26,097 nt of DNA from a virus. Position 1 is the stretch's first letter. Each line of letters opens with the position of its first letter. The stretch lies in the IMG/VR virus record IMGVR_UViG_3300047323_000296, positions 1 through 26,097 of that record; one strand, written 5' to 3'. This document shows, one piece after another, positions 1 to 8,500 of the stretch. Made by a program: the position numbers and the translations under genes. The notes under the pieces are model-generated. The model was not told where the DNA came from. It made no database searches and saw only the letters and a list, made by a program, of their open reading frames with translations.

Positions 1-150
1 ACGTACTTCGAATACGAGCAACTAGTCGAACTAAGTCCGGCGTGGAGCCTCAGCGAGATTCGCCGGTTGACCGTGCGCGAGCGTCTTCACTGGGTGAAGT
101 GGTTCAGGGCGCAGCGACATAGGCGAAGTGCTGAGGCGGAAAATGGCTAG
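1..150 (+). CDS. C-terminal end of probable tail assembly chaperone (partial)
   Basis: An open frame runs from the window edge to a TAG at 148-150, giving about 49 residues; its 5' part lies outside. The visible end is charged and helical, with SLSEIRRLTVRERLHWVKWF followed by an Arg-rich tail. This resembles the C-terminal ends of phage tail assembly chaperones, which are commonly encoded just before the tape measure and often made by a programmed frameshift. It overlaps the tape-measure ATG (143) by 8 nt, which suggests translational coupling. The identification rests on position and on the 'SEI..LTVRER..W' pattern only. A frameshift site, if there is one, would lie upstream of this window. 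Confidence 0.5.
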   Translation, partial: TYFEYEQLVELSPAWSLSEIRRLTVRERLHWVKWFRAQRHRRSAEAENG

Positions 151-3100
151 CAACAACGTGGCGGGGCAGGGACCGCTCTTGGGCTGGAACAATGCCCAGG
201 ACGCGATCTCTGCCCTTACGCGCACCATCAACGACTTGAACAAGGGCCTCAAGGGCGTAAATACCGGAGTCGGGCAGATGTCCCGCTCCCGTGGACTCGG
301 CCTTGCGCTGGGCGACGTCTGGAACGGCACCAGCAACTACGCCCACGGCCGCACCAACGGCGGCCAGGTCGGTACGGGCTCGCCCACCGGCAACGGGGGC
401 GGCGCGCGCTTCTCCACCAACAGCAACCAGGGTGGTGGCGCGACCAACAACGGTGGCCAGGGCGGCAACAACGGTGGCTCCGGCGCCAACACACCTCGCC
501 TGGGTGGCGGCGCGGCCAACAACGGCGGCCGACGCTCGAACAACGGCGGCCTCAAGGGCACGCTGTCCAGCGTCGTCGCGTGGGGCCAGAAGAAGTTGCC
601 CGACCAGGTGGTCATGCAGACGACCGCCTACCAGGCTGCACAGGGATCCTCCTCGTCCTGGCACACCCTGCGAGACCAGGGCTTCAAGAACAACTTCACC
701 GCAGTGTCGACCCAGGACGCTGCGACGGCCTACGGCACGATGACCCGTACCGGTCTGTCGGCGGGCTCCTCCTCCTTCAACCAGCAGTGGAACTACGTCA
801 AGGGCACCTCGGGCTACATGAACCCGGGCATGTCCGAGACGCAGCGCGCCCAGGGAACGGCCGCCGCGTGGACCGCTGGCACGTACTACGGGATGCAGGC
901 CATCGGCATCTCGACGATCAAGAACGGGCAGAAGCAGTCCCCGCGACAGATCGCCCAGCAGGCACTCGCCCGGTGGCCGAACCTCAAGAACCTGAAGACC
1001 AAGGAGCAGATCGCCGGAACGCTCGACAACGACCAGTCCGGCATCATGCAGTCCCTCTCCCGGACCCTGGACCCCAAGACCCTCGAACTGGTCCGTGGCG
1101 AACTCAAGGGCATGATGCTCGCGCAGGTGTCCGGCGCGTCCGCACAGACCTACGTCAACCTGGCCAACAAGCGCGACAACGGCAAGACGCAGGAGGAGAA
1201 GAACTCCGCTCAGTCCGCCCTCGGGAAGCTGGGCATCGGCGGGTCGACCGCCAACACCCTGATGACCCGCGCGGGCACCCTGCGCAACCAGGACGTCAAC
1301 GAGAACGACGGATTCACCGCAGGTCTCCAGACGGCGACGAAGTACCTGGACCAGTTCTCCACCGCGCTCCAGGGCGTCCTCAAGGCAACCGGCCTGTCCA
1401 CGGCGATGGGCGCAGTCGGAGGCGCCGGTTCGGTGCTCGGCTCCAGTCTCGGTGCCGGTGTGGGTGCCTGGGGCGCTGCGCGCGGTCTCAGCGGAGCCAT
1501 GCGGCTCGGCAGCGGTCTGATGGGTAGCGGCGGAGGCGCTGGCGGCCTGCTGGGGCGTATACCCGGTGCCGCAGGCGCTGCGGGTGCGTTGGACCTGAGC
1601 GCGGGCGCTGTGGGGGCTGCTGGGGCCTACGGTGCCGGTGCCTACCTCACCCACCACTTCGGCTCGAAGGTCGTTGACAAGGTCAGCAAGAAGGGCGGGA
1701 CGGGCAACAAGTGGGGCCACGTCGCGGTGGACGCCGGTACCGGCGCTCTCGCCGGTGCTGCGGTCGGCTCCGTCGTCCCCGTCATCGGTACCGCTGTCGG
1801 TGCCGCTGTCGGCGGAACGATCGGCGCGGGAGTGGGCATCGTCAGCAACTTCTTCGGCGGTGCCACGGCTGGCGGTGCGGCTGCGGCAACCGGCAGCAAG
1901 ACGTCCGGTGCGAAGGCCACAGGAACCTCGGGCGCGGGCAAGACGGCTGCGGCCGTCATCAAGGTCGCCATGAAGTACCTCGGCGTGAAGTACGTCTGGG
2001 GTGGCAGCACGCCGAAGGGCTTCGACTGCTCCGGACTGCTCCAGTACTCCTTCCGGCAGATCGGCGTCTCCCTGCCCCGCACCGCCGCGCAGCAGCAGCG
2101 GGCCGGTAAGAAGGTCAAGATGAGCGACGTGCGCCCCGGTGACCTGATGTTCAACGGTGACCCCGCGCACCACGTCGTGATGTGCATCGGCGGAGGCAGG
2201 CTGATCGAGGCTCCGCACACGGGCGCCGTGGTACGGGTCCGCTCCTTCAAGCCCAGCGAGTTCACCAACGCCGTGCGGATCCTCGGCTCTGTCGGCAGCA
2301 TGAGCGACGTCGGCAGCGACTCCGAGGACACGGCCGGGTCGGACTCCAACCGGCTGTCCAGCATGGGCTTCGGTGGTGACGTCGGCGCGTACGGATCAAC
2401 CGAGGAAGTCGACGCCATCGCGGCGGGCATCTCCACGGCTCAGATCAACACTGGCTCCAGCGCGTCCAGCAAGGACACCTCCTCGGACGACTCCTCCAGC
2501 GACGTCCCCACGGGGGCGATGCCGAAGGGCAACGTCGCCAAGTGGATCAAGAGTGCGCTCGGGATCCTCAAGCAGGACACCAAGCACAACGAGTCCATCG
2601 TCAACACGATGATCATGCACGAGTCCAGCGGCAACCCCCGGGCCATCAACCGCACCGACTCCAATGCCAAGGCGGGCCACCCGTCCAAGGGCATTATGCA
2701 GACCATCGATTCGACGTTCAACGCGTATTCGCTCAAGGGCCACAAGGACATTTGGAACCCGGTCGATAACATCATTGCCGGTGTGCGCTACGCGGAATCG
2801 CGCTACCACAGCCTGGACAATGTCCCCGGAATCAAGGCCATGGCGAATGGCGGCGCGTACAAGGGATACGCGGTCGGCTCGACCAACATCGACGTCGACC
2901 AGACGGCCCGCGTACACAAGGGCGAGATGATCATCCCGGCCTACCAGGCCGAGGCTGTGCGTGCCGCGCTGTCTGGCAACACGCCACTGAGCAACGGAGT
3001 CGGCGGGCTTCATACCAAGGGTGGCGCGGCCACCCTGCACTTCAATGCCGGTGCGATCACCGTGAAGGTGCAAGGTGCCATGGACTCCCAGTCGGCCCGT

Positions 3101-3172
3101 GACGCTGCTCAGCAGATCATGACGGCCATCGCCGAGGACAACCGAATCAACCTCATCGCGGCAGGTAACTAA
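143..3172 (+). CDS. Tape measure protein with NlpC/P60 and lytic transglycosylase domains
   Basis: A 1009-residue protein that would set tail length and carry wall-degrading activity for DNA entry. ATG 143 is preferred over GTG 128 because GAGG (133-136) lies 6 nt upstream. Residues about 70-140 are an unusual Gly/Asn-rich tract. Residues about 420-590 are Gly/Ala-rich and hydrophobic, as in the membrane-passing parts of tape measures. An NlpC/P60 peptidase follows (about 610-725), with Cys629 in FDCSG and His677 in HHVVM. An SLT-type transglycosylase domain follows (about 805-905), with Glu827 in HESSGNP and a GIMQT motif. The C-terminus resembles phage tape-measure tails (GEMIIPA). Two muralytic domains fit a thick Gram-positive wall. 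Leu956-His-Thr is encoded by CTTCATACC (3008-3016). Confidence 0.92.
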   Translation: MASNNVAGQGPLLGWNNAQDAISALTRTINDLNKGLKGVNTGVGQMSRSRGLGLALGDVWNGTSNYAHGRTNGGQVGTGSPTGNGGGARFSTNSNQGGGATNNGGQGGNNGGSGANTPRLGGGAANNGGRRSNNGGLKGTLSSVVAWGQKKLPDQVVMQTTAYQAAQGSSSSWHTLRDQGFKNNFTAVSTQDAATAYGTMTRTGLSAGSSSFNQQWNYVKGTSGYMNPGMSETQRAQGTAAAWTAGTYYGMQAIGISTIKNGQKQSPRQIAQQALARWPNLKNLKTKEQIAGTLDNDQSGIMQSLSRTLDPKTLELVRGELKGMMLAQVSGASAQTYVNLANKRDNGKTQEEKNSAQSALGKLGIGGSTANTLMTRAGTLRNQDVNENDGFTAGLQTATKYLDQFSTALQGVLKATGLSTAMGAVGGAGSVLGSSLGAGVGAWGAARGLSGAMRLGSGLMGSGGGAGGLLGRIPGAAGAAGALDLSAGAVGAAGAYGAGAYLTHHFGSKVVDKVSKKGGTGNKWGHVAVDAGTGALAGAAVGSVVPVIGTAVGAAVGGTIGAGVGIVSNFFGGATAGGAAAATGSKTSGAKATGTSGAGKTAAAVIKVAMKYLGVKYVWGGSTPKGFDCSGLLQYSFRQIGVSLPRTAAQQQRAGKKVKMSDVRPGDLMFNGDPAHHVVMCIGGGRLIEAPHTGAVVRVRSFKPSEFTNAVRILGSVGSMSDVGSDSEDTAGSDSNRLSSMGFGGDVGAYGSTEEVDAIAAGISTAQINTGSSASSKDTSSDDSSSDVPTGAMPKGNVAKWIKSALGILKQDTKHNESIVNTMIMHESSGNPRAINRTDSNAKAGHPSKGIMQTIDSTFNAYSLKGHKDIWNPVDNIIAGVRYAESRYHSLDNVPGIKAMANGGAYKGYAVGSTNIDVDQTARVHKGEMIIPAYQAEAVRAALSGNTPLSNGVGGLHTKGGAATLHFNAGAITVKVQGAMDSQSARDAAQQIMTAIAEDNRINLIAAGN

Positions 3173-3174
3173 CA

Positions 3175-3204
3175 ATGCGACTTCATACTCGGGCGGTCGC
3201 GTAA
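3175..3204 (+). other. Possible 9-codon leader ORF, MRLHTRAVA
   Basis: ATG at 3175, two bases after the tape-measure stop, opens a 9-codon frame. Its TAA (3202-3204) overlaps the ATG of the next gene (3204) as TAATG. The next gene has no convincing ribosome site of its own, so coupling through this mini-ORF is plausible. It contains CTTCATACT read as Leu-His-Thr, the repeat seen elsewhere in the window. Too short to prove as coding. Confidence 0.35.
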
Positions 3205-4007
3205 TGGCCGCCAGCAAGATAACCGACAACGGTCCCTTCGACCCGCGAATCACCAGCATTCCGTTCACCCAGAACCTGGGCGGGGTCGACTGGGTTACCG
3301 GGTCGGGCGGAAAGAAGTTGACCCGGGGATTCATCATTCAGGAGAAGGCAGTGAGCGGCGCCCGCCAGCGCTGCAACTTCCTCTACAACCCGAGCACGAT
3401 CAGCATCTCCCACGGCATCGACACCAACGTGCTGTCCGACCCGAACGCAGTGAACAAGGACGACGTCACCGCCGGGCAGACGCTGCTCCCGCTCCAGCAG
3501 ACGCTGTCGTTCAGCCTGCTCTTCGACCGGACCTACGAACTGTGGGACTCCTCGAAGTTGTACGGGGAGGCCGCCACGATGGTGCCTTCCTTCGGCGTGG
3601 CCTACGACATCCTCGCCCTGTACAAGATCACCGGTATCGCCACCCCGATGCCGGTCACCGACGACAGCAGTTCCGACGCGGACGCCTACAAGAAGGCGTT
3701 CTCGAAGGGCACCTACACCAACGGTCCGGCCGGTCCCATGACCTACGTACCGGTGTACGTCGTGATCGGCACGTCGCTGTCCTACTACGGCGTCATCCAG
3801 CAGTTGGACCTCCAGTACACCCACTGGACCCAGGAGATGATCCCCTCCCGCGCGCAGGTCACCGTCACCGTGACGCTCCTGCCGACGCCGCAGGGCGGCA
3901 ACAAGTACGAGGCCAAGCCCGGCTTCATCGGCCCCCGCGCGGGCAACTGGGGCGACCCGCTGTCTGCCTCCGAGCAGGCGGCCAAGAGCGGAAAGGCCGG
4001 ACGGTGA
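3204..4007 (+). CDS. Baseplate/tube-initiator-like protein (Afp7/gp53 type)
   Basis: A 267-residue protein. Residues about 50-120 carry the pattern seen at the start of contractile-tail and injection-system tube-initiator proteins: a 'CNFLYNPSTISIS' strand, later LPLQQTLSFSLLFDRTYE. In many relatives a LysM domain is fused at the C-terminus. Here LysM-like sequence is instead in the next, overlapping gene (GTGA overlap at 4004-4007). The order tape measure, this gene, LysM protein, gpD-like hub, spike matches contractile baseplates. It would act at the base of the tail tube, joining tube to hub. The start at ATG 3204 follows the leader ORF. The family assignment comes from sequence pattern and order, without a search. 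Confidence 0.7.
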   Translation: MAASKITDNGPFDPRITSIPFTQNLGGVDWVTGSGGKKLTRGFIIQEKAVSGARQRCNFLYNPSTISISHGIDTNVLSDPNAVNKDDVTAGQTLLPLQQTLSFSLLFDRTYELWDSSKLYGEAATMVPSFGVAYDILALYKITGIATPMPVTDDSSSDADAYKKAFSKGTYTNGPAGPMTYVPVYVVIGTSLSYYGVIQQLDLQYTHWTQEMIPSRAQVTVTVTLLPTPQGGNKYEAKPGFIGPRAGNWGDPLSASEQAAKSGKAGR

Positions 4008-4276
4008 TCACCAACAACTCCCGCTACGCAGACTCCACGCTCACCCTCGTCGCCTCCAGCCGGGGCACCAACCTCACCGTCGTGCCCGGCCAGCAGCGAG
4101 AGTGGACGTTCAACTTCACATACCACCAGTTGACGTCGGCCGACCGTATCGACCTGCTCGCGCAGCAGTACTACGGCGACCCCAGCATGTGGTGGCACAT
4201 CGCCGACGCGAACCCGGAGATCATGGACTGGACCGTGATCACCCCGGGGCAGATCGTGCGGGTCCCCAGTGTCTGA
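4004..4276 (+). CDS. LysM-like tail/baseplate protein
   Basis: A 90-residue protein starting at GTG 4004, overlapping the previous stop by 4 nt. The C-terminal half reads like a LysM/gpX-type module: DRIDLLAQQYYGDPSMWWHI, then NPEIMDWTVITPGQIVRVPS. This has the usual 'D.la.r.YGd...W..i...N' and 'i.pGq.l.iP' elements. In phage baseplates such small LysM proteins bind the hub or tube and help assembly. It lies between the tube-initiator-like and hub-like genes, where contractile tails carry it. Overlaps between neighbours suggest fixed stoichiometry by coupled translation. Confidence 0.8.
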   Translation: MITNNSRYADSTLTLVASSRGTNLTVVPGQQREWTFNFTYHQLTSADRIDLLAQQYYGDPSMWWHIADANPEIMDWTVITPGQIVRVPSV

Positions 4277-5417
4277 GCAGCCACCTGTCACCCGGCTGGC
4301 CATCGGCGCGGACCGGGTGACCGACTACATCTACCGGGTCGAGGTCCGCGAAGGCTATGGCGCCCACGCCATGGCCATCATCGACGTGTCCACGCCCATC
4401 GGCCGGACCGCCTACCCCGAGCTGGCCCCCGTGGTCCTGGACTACGGCCGGTCCCCGAACGACATGTCGCGCTGGTACGGCTACGTACACCACTCCAGCG
4501 TGATGGCCACCTCTGCCAACCAGACCGTCACCACCCGGTACATCTGCATCGGGACGTCGCTGCCCATGAACACCCAGCGCACACGGTCGTGGAAGAACGT
4601 CAGCCCCACGTCGATCGTGCGGCAGGTGGGCCGGGAGAACGGGCTCCGTACGGTCATCTCCCCGAGCGCCCGGCGCCTCACCTACTGGGCGCAGTCTGGC
4701 CAGTCCGATTTCAAGTTGGTGTCCGACCTTGCGACCGAGACGGGTTTCCGCTTCTGGGTGGAAGGCACGACGCTGTACTTCCTGGACCCGCGAATTCTGC
4801 TCCTCGGGCAGAAGGCCCAGGACATTCCGGTGTTCACGAAGAGCCAGCGGCCCGGCAAGTACGACACCCTCCAGGACATGACGATCCTGGCGGGCACCAT
4901 GATTCCTCGGGCCAACGGAACTACCGGCACGTCCGCCATTTCCGGCCTGGACGCAAAGACCGGCCGGGTCATTCAGGCGTCATCCTCGGCGAAGACCGGA
5001 GCGTCCTCGTTCCTGAACACGATCACCACGTCCCGCGCGGTCGACAACTACGCGGACGCCCAGGCACTCATGGAAGCGCGCACGCTGGCTTCGCAAGGAT
5101 GGATCACCATTCAGGCGACGGTATACGGCACGTCGAAGGTTTCCCCGGGAACGCTCATTGGTATTTCCGGCTCGTCGATTTCCTCCGACCGTCAGGGACG
5201 GTGGATGGTCACCTCGACAAAGCACATCATCAACCGCAGCAAGGACAACTCCGGACTGCTGTTCACCACAACGGTGGATGCGGAAAGGGACCAGCCCTAC
5301 GCGGTAACATTCCGAAGCGATGCGAACAAGCGTTTCAAGTTCGACAGCGTCCCGGCTGTTCTGAGAAACAAGCAGTTCTGGGAGTCGAGCCTTCTGGAGG
5401 ATATCAATGTCGGCTGA
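4269..5417 (+). CDS. Baseplate hub protein, phage late control gene D-like
   Basis: A 382-residue protein starting at GTG 4269, overlapping the LysM-like gene by 8 nt. The central section is typical of gpD/VgrG-type hubs: KNVSPTSIVRQVGRENGL, a YWAQSGQSDFKLVSDLATETGF segment, then WVEGTTLYFLDP near residue 175. This is the layout of hub proteins that form a trimer at the tip of the tail tube and hold the spike. The next gene encodes an OB-fold spike and overlaps it by 11 nt. From about 4770 to 5500 the DNA uses more A/T-ending codons (ATT, GCG mixes) than flanking tail genes, a mild sign of mosaic origin. Confidence 0.85.
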   Translation: MSEQPPVTRLAIGADRVTDYIYRVEVREGYGAHAMAIIDVSTPIGRTAYPELAPVVLDYGRSPNDMSRWYGYVHHSSVMATSANQTVTTRYICIGTSLPMNTQRTRSWKNVSPTSIVRQVGRENGLRTVISPSARRLTYWAQSGQSDFKLVSDLATETGFRFWVEGTTLYFLDPRILLLGQKAQDIPVFTKSQRPGKYDTLQDMTILAGTMIPRANGTTGTSAISGLDAKTGRVIQASSSAKTGASSFLNTITTSRAVDNYADAQALMEARTLASQGWITIQATVYGTSKVSPGTLIGISGSSISSDRQGRWMVTSTKHIINRSKDNSGLLFTTTVDAERDQPYAVTFRSDANKRFKFDSVPAVLRNKQFWESSLLEDINVG

Positions 5418-7860
5418 GCCGATACTGGGCATGTACCGGGGAAGTGTCTCCAATAACCAGGACCCGCTGAATGAGGCGCGGGTTACCCTGCTGATTCCGC
5501 AGGTCCTGGGAAGCGCGGAAAGCGCGTGGGCCGTTCCGGCATCCCCGACGAACACGGTGCCGCCGGTCGGCCAAACCCTGTGGGTGCAGTTCTCCGGCGG
5601 AGACCTCACCAAGCCGGTCTACTCCCCGCTGGGCATCAAGGACGTCCAGGACGCGGTCGACGGCCTGCCGACCGGCGACACCCTCGACACGCTGCCGCCC
5701 AAGGAACCGACCGCACTGACCCTCACCACGGTGCAGTACGTCACCAACGAGGGATCCACCCTGGCCCGCGTGCAGGCGAGCTGGACCGCGCCGACGGAGA
5801 ACCAGGACGGAACCAACCTCACCGACCTCTCCCACTACGTCCTCCAGGTGTCCTACGACGGCACCAACTGGTCCGGGGGACAAGTCACCCAGGACACGCT
5901 CGTCGTCCTCGACGGTCTTCATACCGGCGTGGACGTCACGGTCCGCGTGCAGGCAGTCGACATCTCCAGCAACGTCTCCCTGTGGGCGTCGGCGCACATC
6001 ACCAGTGCCTCGTCCTCGACCCCGCCTCCGGTGCCCTCCGCCCCGGGGGTTACCGGTGTGCTCGGCGGCCTGCGCGTCACCTGGGACGGCAAGGACGCCT
6101 CCGGGTTCGCGATGCCCGCGATCTTCTCCCACGTGCAAGTGCAGCGAGACACCGACCCGGCGTTCTCCAACCCGGTCGTCGTCGGCACCCTGCCCGGCCC
6201 AGACTTCCTCTACGACTCCGTCCAGAACTACGCCTCCGCCTACAACTACCGGCTGGTCGCCTACTCCAAGGTCGCCATCGCCTCCGCCCCGTCCAGCGCG
6301 AACTCCGGAACGGCGCACCAGGCAGGCACTGGAGACATCGCGGCCAACTCAGTCACCGCCAACCAGATGGCGGCCGGGACGATCACCGCTGAGTCCGGCG
6401 TCATCGCGTCCATCGACGCCTCCAAGATCACCGTCGGCAAGCTGACCGCGTCCCAGATCGACGCGACCAACCTCGTCGTCTCCGGCGCGAACGTCTCCGG
6501 TCAGGTCTCCTCCGCGTCGACAGCGGGGTCCGCGTCCTCGGCGACCACGGTCACCGGCTCCATCGGCGCGGGCGTCAGCATCCCGGCCAACCAGTTGAAC
6601 AACGGCACCATCCCGACCACCACGACGATCAACGGTGGCTCGATCACCACGGGCACCGTCAGCGCGTCCGTTATCGGGGCCCGGTCCATCACCACGGACA
6701 AGCTGGTCATCGGCGATACATCGAACATCATCCTGGACCCCCAGTTCACGCAGAACAGCAGCGCCTGGAATTGGGGTACCAGCGTCGTCCGGACGGCCTC
6801 CAGCGACCCCAGCGTGACGGCGGGGGCCCCAGCCTCGTGGGTCGCGAAACTCATCTCTCAGACCAGCCTCAACACTGACCTGACGTGGAAGCACAGCGCC
6901 GGAACGTTGAACGCTATGCCGGTGTCGCCGGGGGAGACCTACTACGTCGAGGCGTGGGTGGCTGCCTCCGCCACCTGCAACAGCAACATGCGGTTCTTCC
7001 TTGCGACGTCGGACGCAGCAGGCGCCAACACCTCCTGGCCCGCCACCACAAGCCTCGCCCCGTCTGCGGCAACAACCTGGACCAAGATCAGCGGCCAGAT
7101 CACGATCCCGGCCGGGAAGTACCTGGCGACGTTCGGTGTAGGTCCGTCACAGACGACACCGACGACGGCGGCCGGGTACTGGCTCGTCACCAACGTCAAG
7201 ATGCGCAAGGCCGTGGACAACGCGCTGGTCGTGGCCGGGTCCATCACCGCCGACAAACTCGATGCCAACGCCATCAACGGCAAGACGATCAACGGTGTCA
7301 CGATCACAGGTTCGTCCACGGTGACCGGCGCGACTGTCCGAAGCGCTGCATCGGGCGCCCGCGTCGAAATGAGCGCGGCCAACCCTGCAAACTTCGCCCA
7401 GTTGCTCTTCTACAGCGCGACGGCGTCTGACCAGCCCGGAGTCCTTTCGGTCGACGGTACAAGCACTTCCAGGTCGCTGGCCATCTACCCTCCGGCAAGT
7501 TCCACTGCCACGAACATTCCACAGTTCTACCAGGGCTACACGAACAACGGCAGCAAGACGGAGACGATAATCGGCAGCGATGCTATTGAGGTAGAGGGAG
7601 TCCTCTCCGCCAGTAACATCGTCACCGGACGCGTTACCATTACCCCTAATGCCGCTAACGATCCGACGTCGGTAACGATAACCGGGTTGGGACTTATCGG
7701 ATCCAGCCCACGGGCGGTGGCCACCCCGTCTACCACCGTGCCTGGCACCTCCGTGACCGGAGTCGGCTGCACAGGAGTCACCACGGATGCGATAACCATC
7801 TGGCTGACCCGCGCCAATACCACTGCTACAGGTGTCGATTACATCGTGATTGCGAGTTAA
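5407..7860 (+). CDS. Baseplate spike with OB-fold, FnIII-like, linker and carbohydrate-binding-like regions
   Basis: An 817-residue protein with ATG 5407 and GGAGG at 5396-5400. Residues 1-80 resemble the gpV/gp5 N-terminal OB-fold: YRGSVSNNQDPLNEARV, then PPVGQTLWVQFSGGD and PVYSPLG. Two FnIII-like segments follow (about 95-200 and 200-305). Residues about 310-440 hold short degenerate repeats of the type 'ANSVTANQMAAGTITAESG' and 'ITVGKLTASQID', typical of phage tail linkers. Residues about 440-600 look like a CBM4/9-type jelly roll (NIILDPQFTQNSSAWNW, later PGETYYVEAWVAAS). The rest, about 600-817, is Ser/Thr-rich. It probably pierces or contacts the cell surface at the tail tip. The last 400 bp are richer in A/T. 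Leu171-His-Thr is encoded by CTTCATACC (5917-5925). Confidence 0.8.
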   Translation: MSAEPILGMYRGSVSNNQDPLNEARVTLLIPQVLGSAESAWAVPASPTNTVPPVGQTLWVQFSGGDLTKPVYSPLGIKDVQDAVDGLPTGDTLDTLPPKEPTALTLTTVQYVTNEGSTLARVQASWTAPTENQDGTNLTDLSHYVLQVSYDGTNWSGGQVTQDTLVVLDGLHTGVDVTVRVQAVDISSNVSLWASAHITSASSSTPPPVPSAPGVTGVLGGLRVTWDGKDASGFAMPAIFSHVQVQRDTDPAFSNPVVVGTLPGPDFLYDSVQNYASAYNYRLVAYSKVAIASAPSSANSGTAHQAGTGDIAANSVTANQMAAGTITAESGVIASIDASKITVGKLTASQIDATNLVVSGANVSGQVSSASTAGSASSATTVTGSIGAGVSIPANQLNNGTIPTTTTINGGSITTGTVSASVIGARSITTDKLVIGDTSNIILDPQFTQNSSAWNWGTSVVRTASSDPSVTAGAPASWVAKLISQTSLNTDLTWKHSAGTLNAMPVSPGETYYVEAWVAASATCNSNMRFFLATSDAAGANTSWPATTSLAPSAATTWTKISGQITIPAGKYLATFGVGPSQTTPTTAAGYWLVTNVKMRKAVDNALVVAGSITADKLDANAINGKTINGVTITGSSTVTGATVRSAASGARVEMSAANPANFAQLLFYSATASDQPGVLSVDGTSTSRSLAIYPPASSTATNIPQFYQGYTNNGSKTETIIGSDAIEVEGVLSASNIVTGRVTITPNAANDPTSVTITGLGLIGSSPRAVATPSTTVPGTSVTGVGCTGVTTDAITIWLTRANTTATGVDYIVIAS

Positions 7861-7861
7861 C

Positions 7862-8038
7862 GTGGACGAGGAAGAGCCCCAGCCAGTCAGTATGGTTGTG
7901 ACCTGTCGTACGGAGGGGTGCCCAGTCGAGGGCATCTCGTACACCGTGGACATGTATCCCAACTCCACGGAGCCCCGCTACCGGGCTGTGTGCGGTCAGT
8001 GCCGCAACCCCATAGCGGACATCGTTCCGGCATCCTGA
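7862..8038 (+). CDS. Small zinc-ribbon-like protein
   Basis: A protein of about 58 residues between two baseplate genes. It has two cysteine pairs, C-x4-C (TCRTEGC) and C-x2-C (VCGQC), spaced as in a small zinc ribbon. The start is uncertain. GTG 7862 follows the previous stop directly, while TTG 7850 in the same frame would overlap that gene and add four residues. Ribosome sites are weak for both. Function unknown. Its place before the gp25-like gene suggests a late gene, perhaps a structural or folding accessory. Its stop lies 2 bp before the inverted repeat at 8041-8102. Confidence 0.6.
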   Translation: MDEEEPQPVSMVVTCRTEGCPVEGISYTVDMYPNSTEPRYRAVCGQCRNPIADIVPAS

Positions 8039-8040
8039 CC

Positions 8041-8102
8041 GAACTGCAATGTCGGTAGGCATTCCTGGGAGAATGCAAGCATGCCTACCGAGATTGCAGT
8101 TC
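8041..8102 (+). promoter_or_regulatory. 22-bp inverted repeat enclosing the gp25-like gene's ribosome site and start codon
   Basis: Left arm 8041-8062 and right arm 8081-8102 pair at 21 of 22 positions, with one mismatch at 8053/8090-8092 in the middle of the arms. The 18-nt loop (8063-8080) contains the GGGAGA ribosome site. The ATG (8081-8083) is the first three bases of the right arm, so in RNA the start codon would be base-paired while the ribosome site stays exposed. There is no T-run after it, so a simple terminator is unlikely. A dyad protein-binding site is an alternative. Confidence 0.75.
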
Positions 8103-8500
8103 CATTCCGCCTAGCGTCCGACGGGACTATCGCCGTCGAGACGAGTCCGGACAGGCAGATCGCCCAGCACGTACACGCACTCGTCGGCACTCAGCCGGGG
8201 GAGCGGGTCATGCTCCCGGATTACGGGGTTCCCGTGGCTGATCTGCTTTTCGACCCTGATGCGTCCTTTGTCGCTCAGGAAATCAGCCGCGCCGTGACGG
8301 CTGCGTTCAATACGTATGAGCCCGGCGTGGTTCTCCAGAAGGCGACCCCGATTCCGGACGCCTCCCAGTTGTCCCTCGCTCGTATCGAGGTCGACTACAT
8401 GCGCCGCGAGGCCGGGTCGTCCCCTTCCAGCCTGTCGCTCCAGACCAACACCGCCGTGGTCCGTGTGGGCGGCACCGTAAGCGAGGTCATCAGTGGCTGA
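8081..8500 (+). CDS. Baseplate wedge protein, gp25-like
   Basis: A 139-residue protein of the GPW/gp25 type, a baseplate wedge part that nucleates the sheath in contractile tails. Visible signs are the N-terminal 'VPFRLASDGTIAV' strand, DRQIAQHVHALVGTQPGERVMLPDYG with the family's 'pGeR.m.pdyG' motif, and VADLLFDP, then a helix with 'I..AV..FEP'-type sequence. Length is normal for the family. ATG 8081 has GGGAGA 8-12 nt upstream, but both lie in the inverted repeat at 8041-8102. The next gene, J-like, overlaps it by 8 nt, as these partners usually do. Confidence 0.88.
   Translation: MPTEIAVPFRLASDGTIAVETSPDRQIAQHVHALVGTQPGERVMLPDYGVPVADLLFDPDASFVAQEISRAVTAAFNTYEPGVVLQKATPIPDASQLSLARIEVDYMRREAGSSPSSLSLQTNTAVVRVGGTVSEVISG

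Noticed and set aside
104-2218. 704-codon open frame on the minus strand
   Set aside because: It lies wholly opposite the tape measure, is Arg/Gly/Val-rich without recognisable domains, and is a by-product of GC-rich codon use. The + frame has catalytic motifs.
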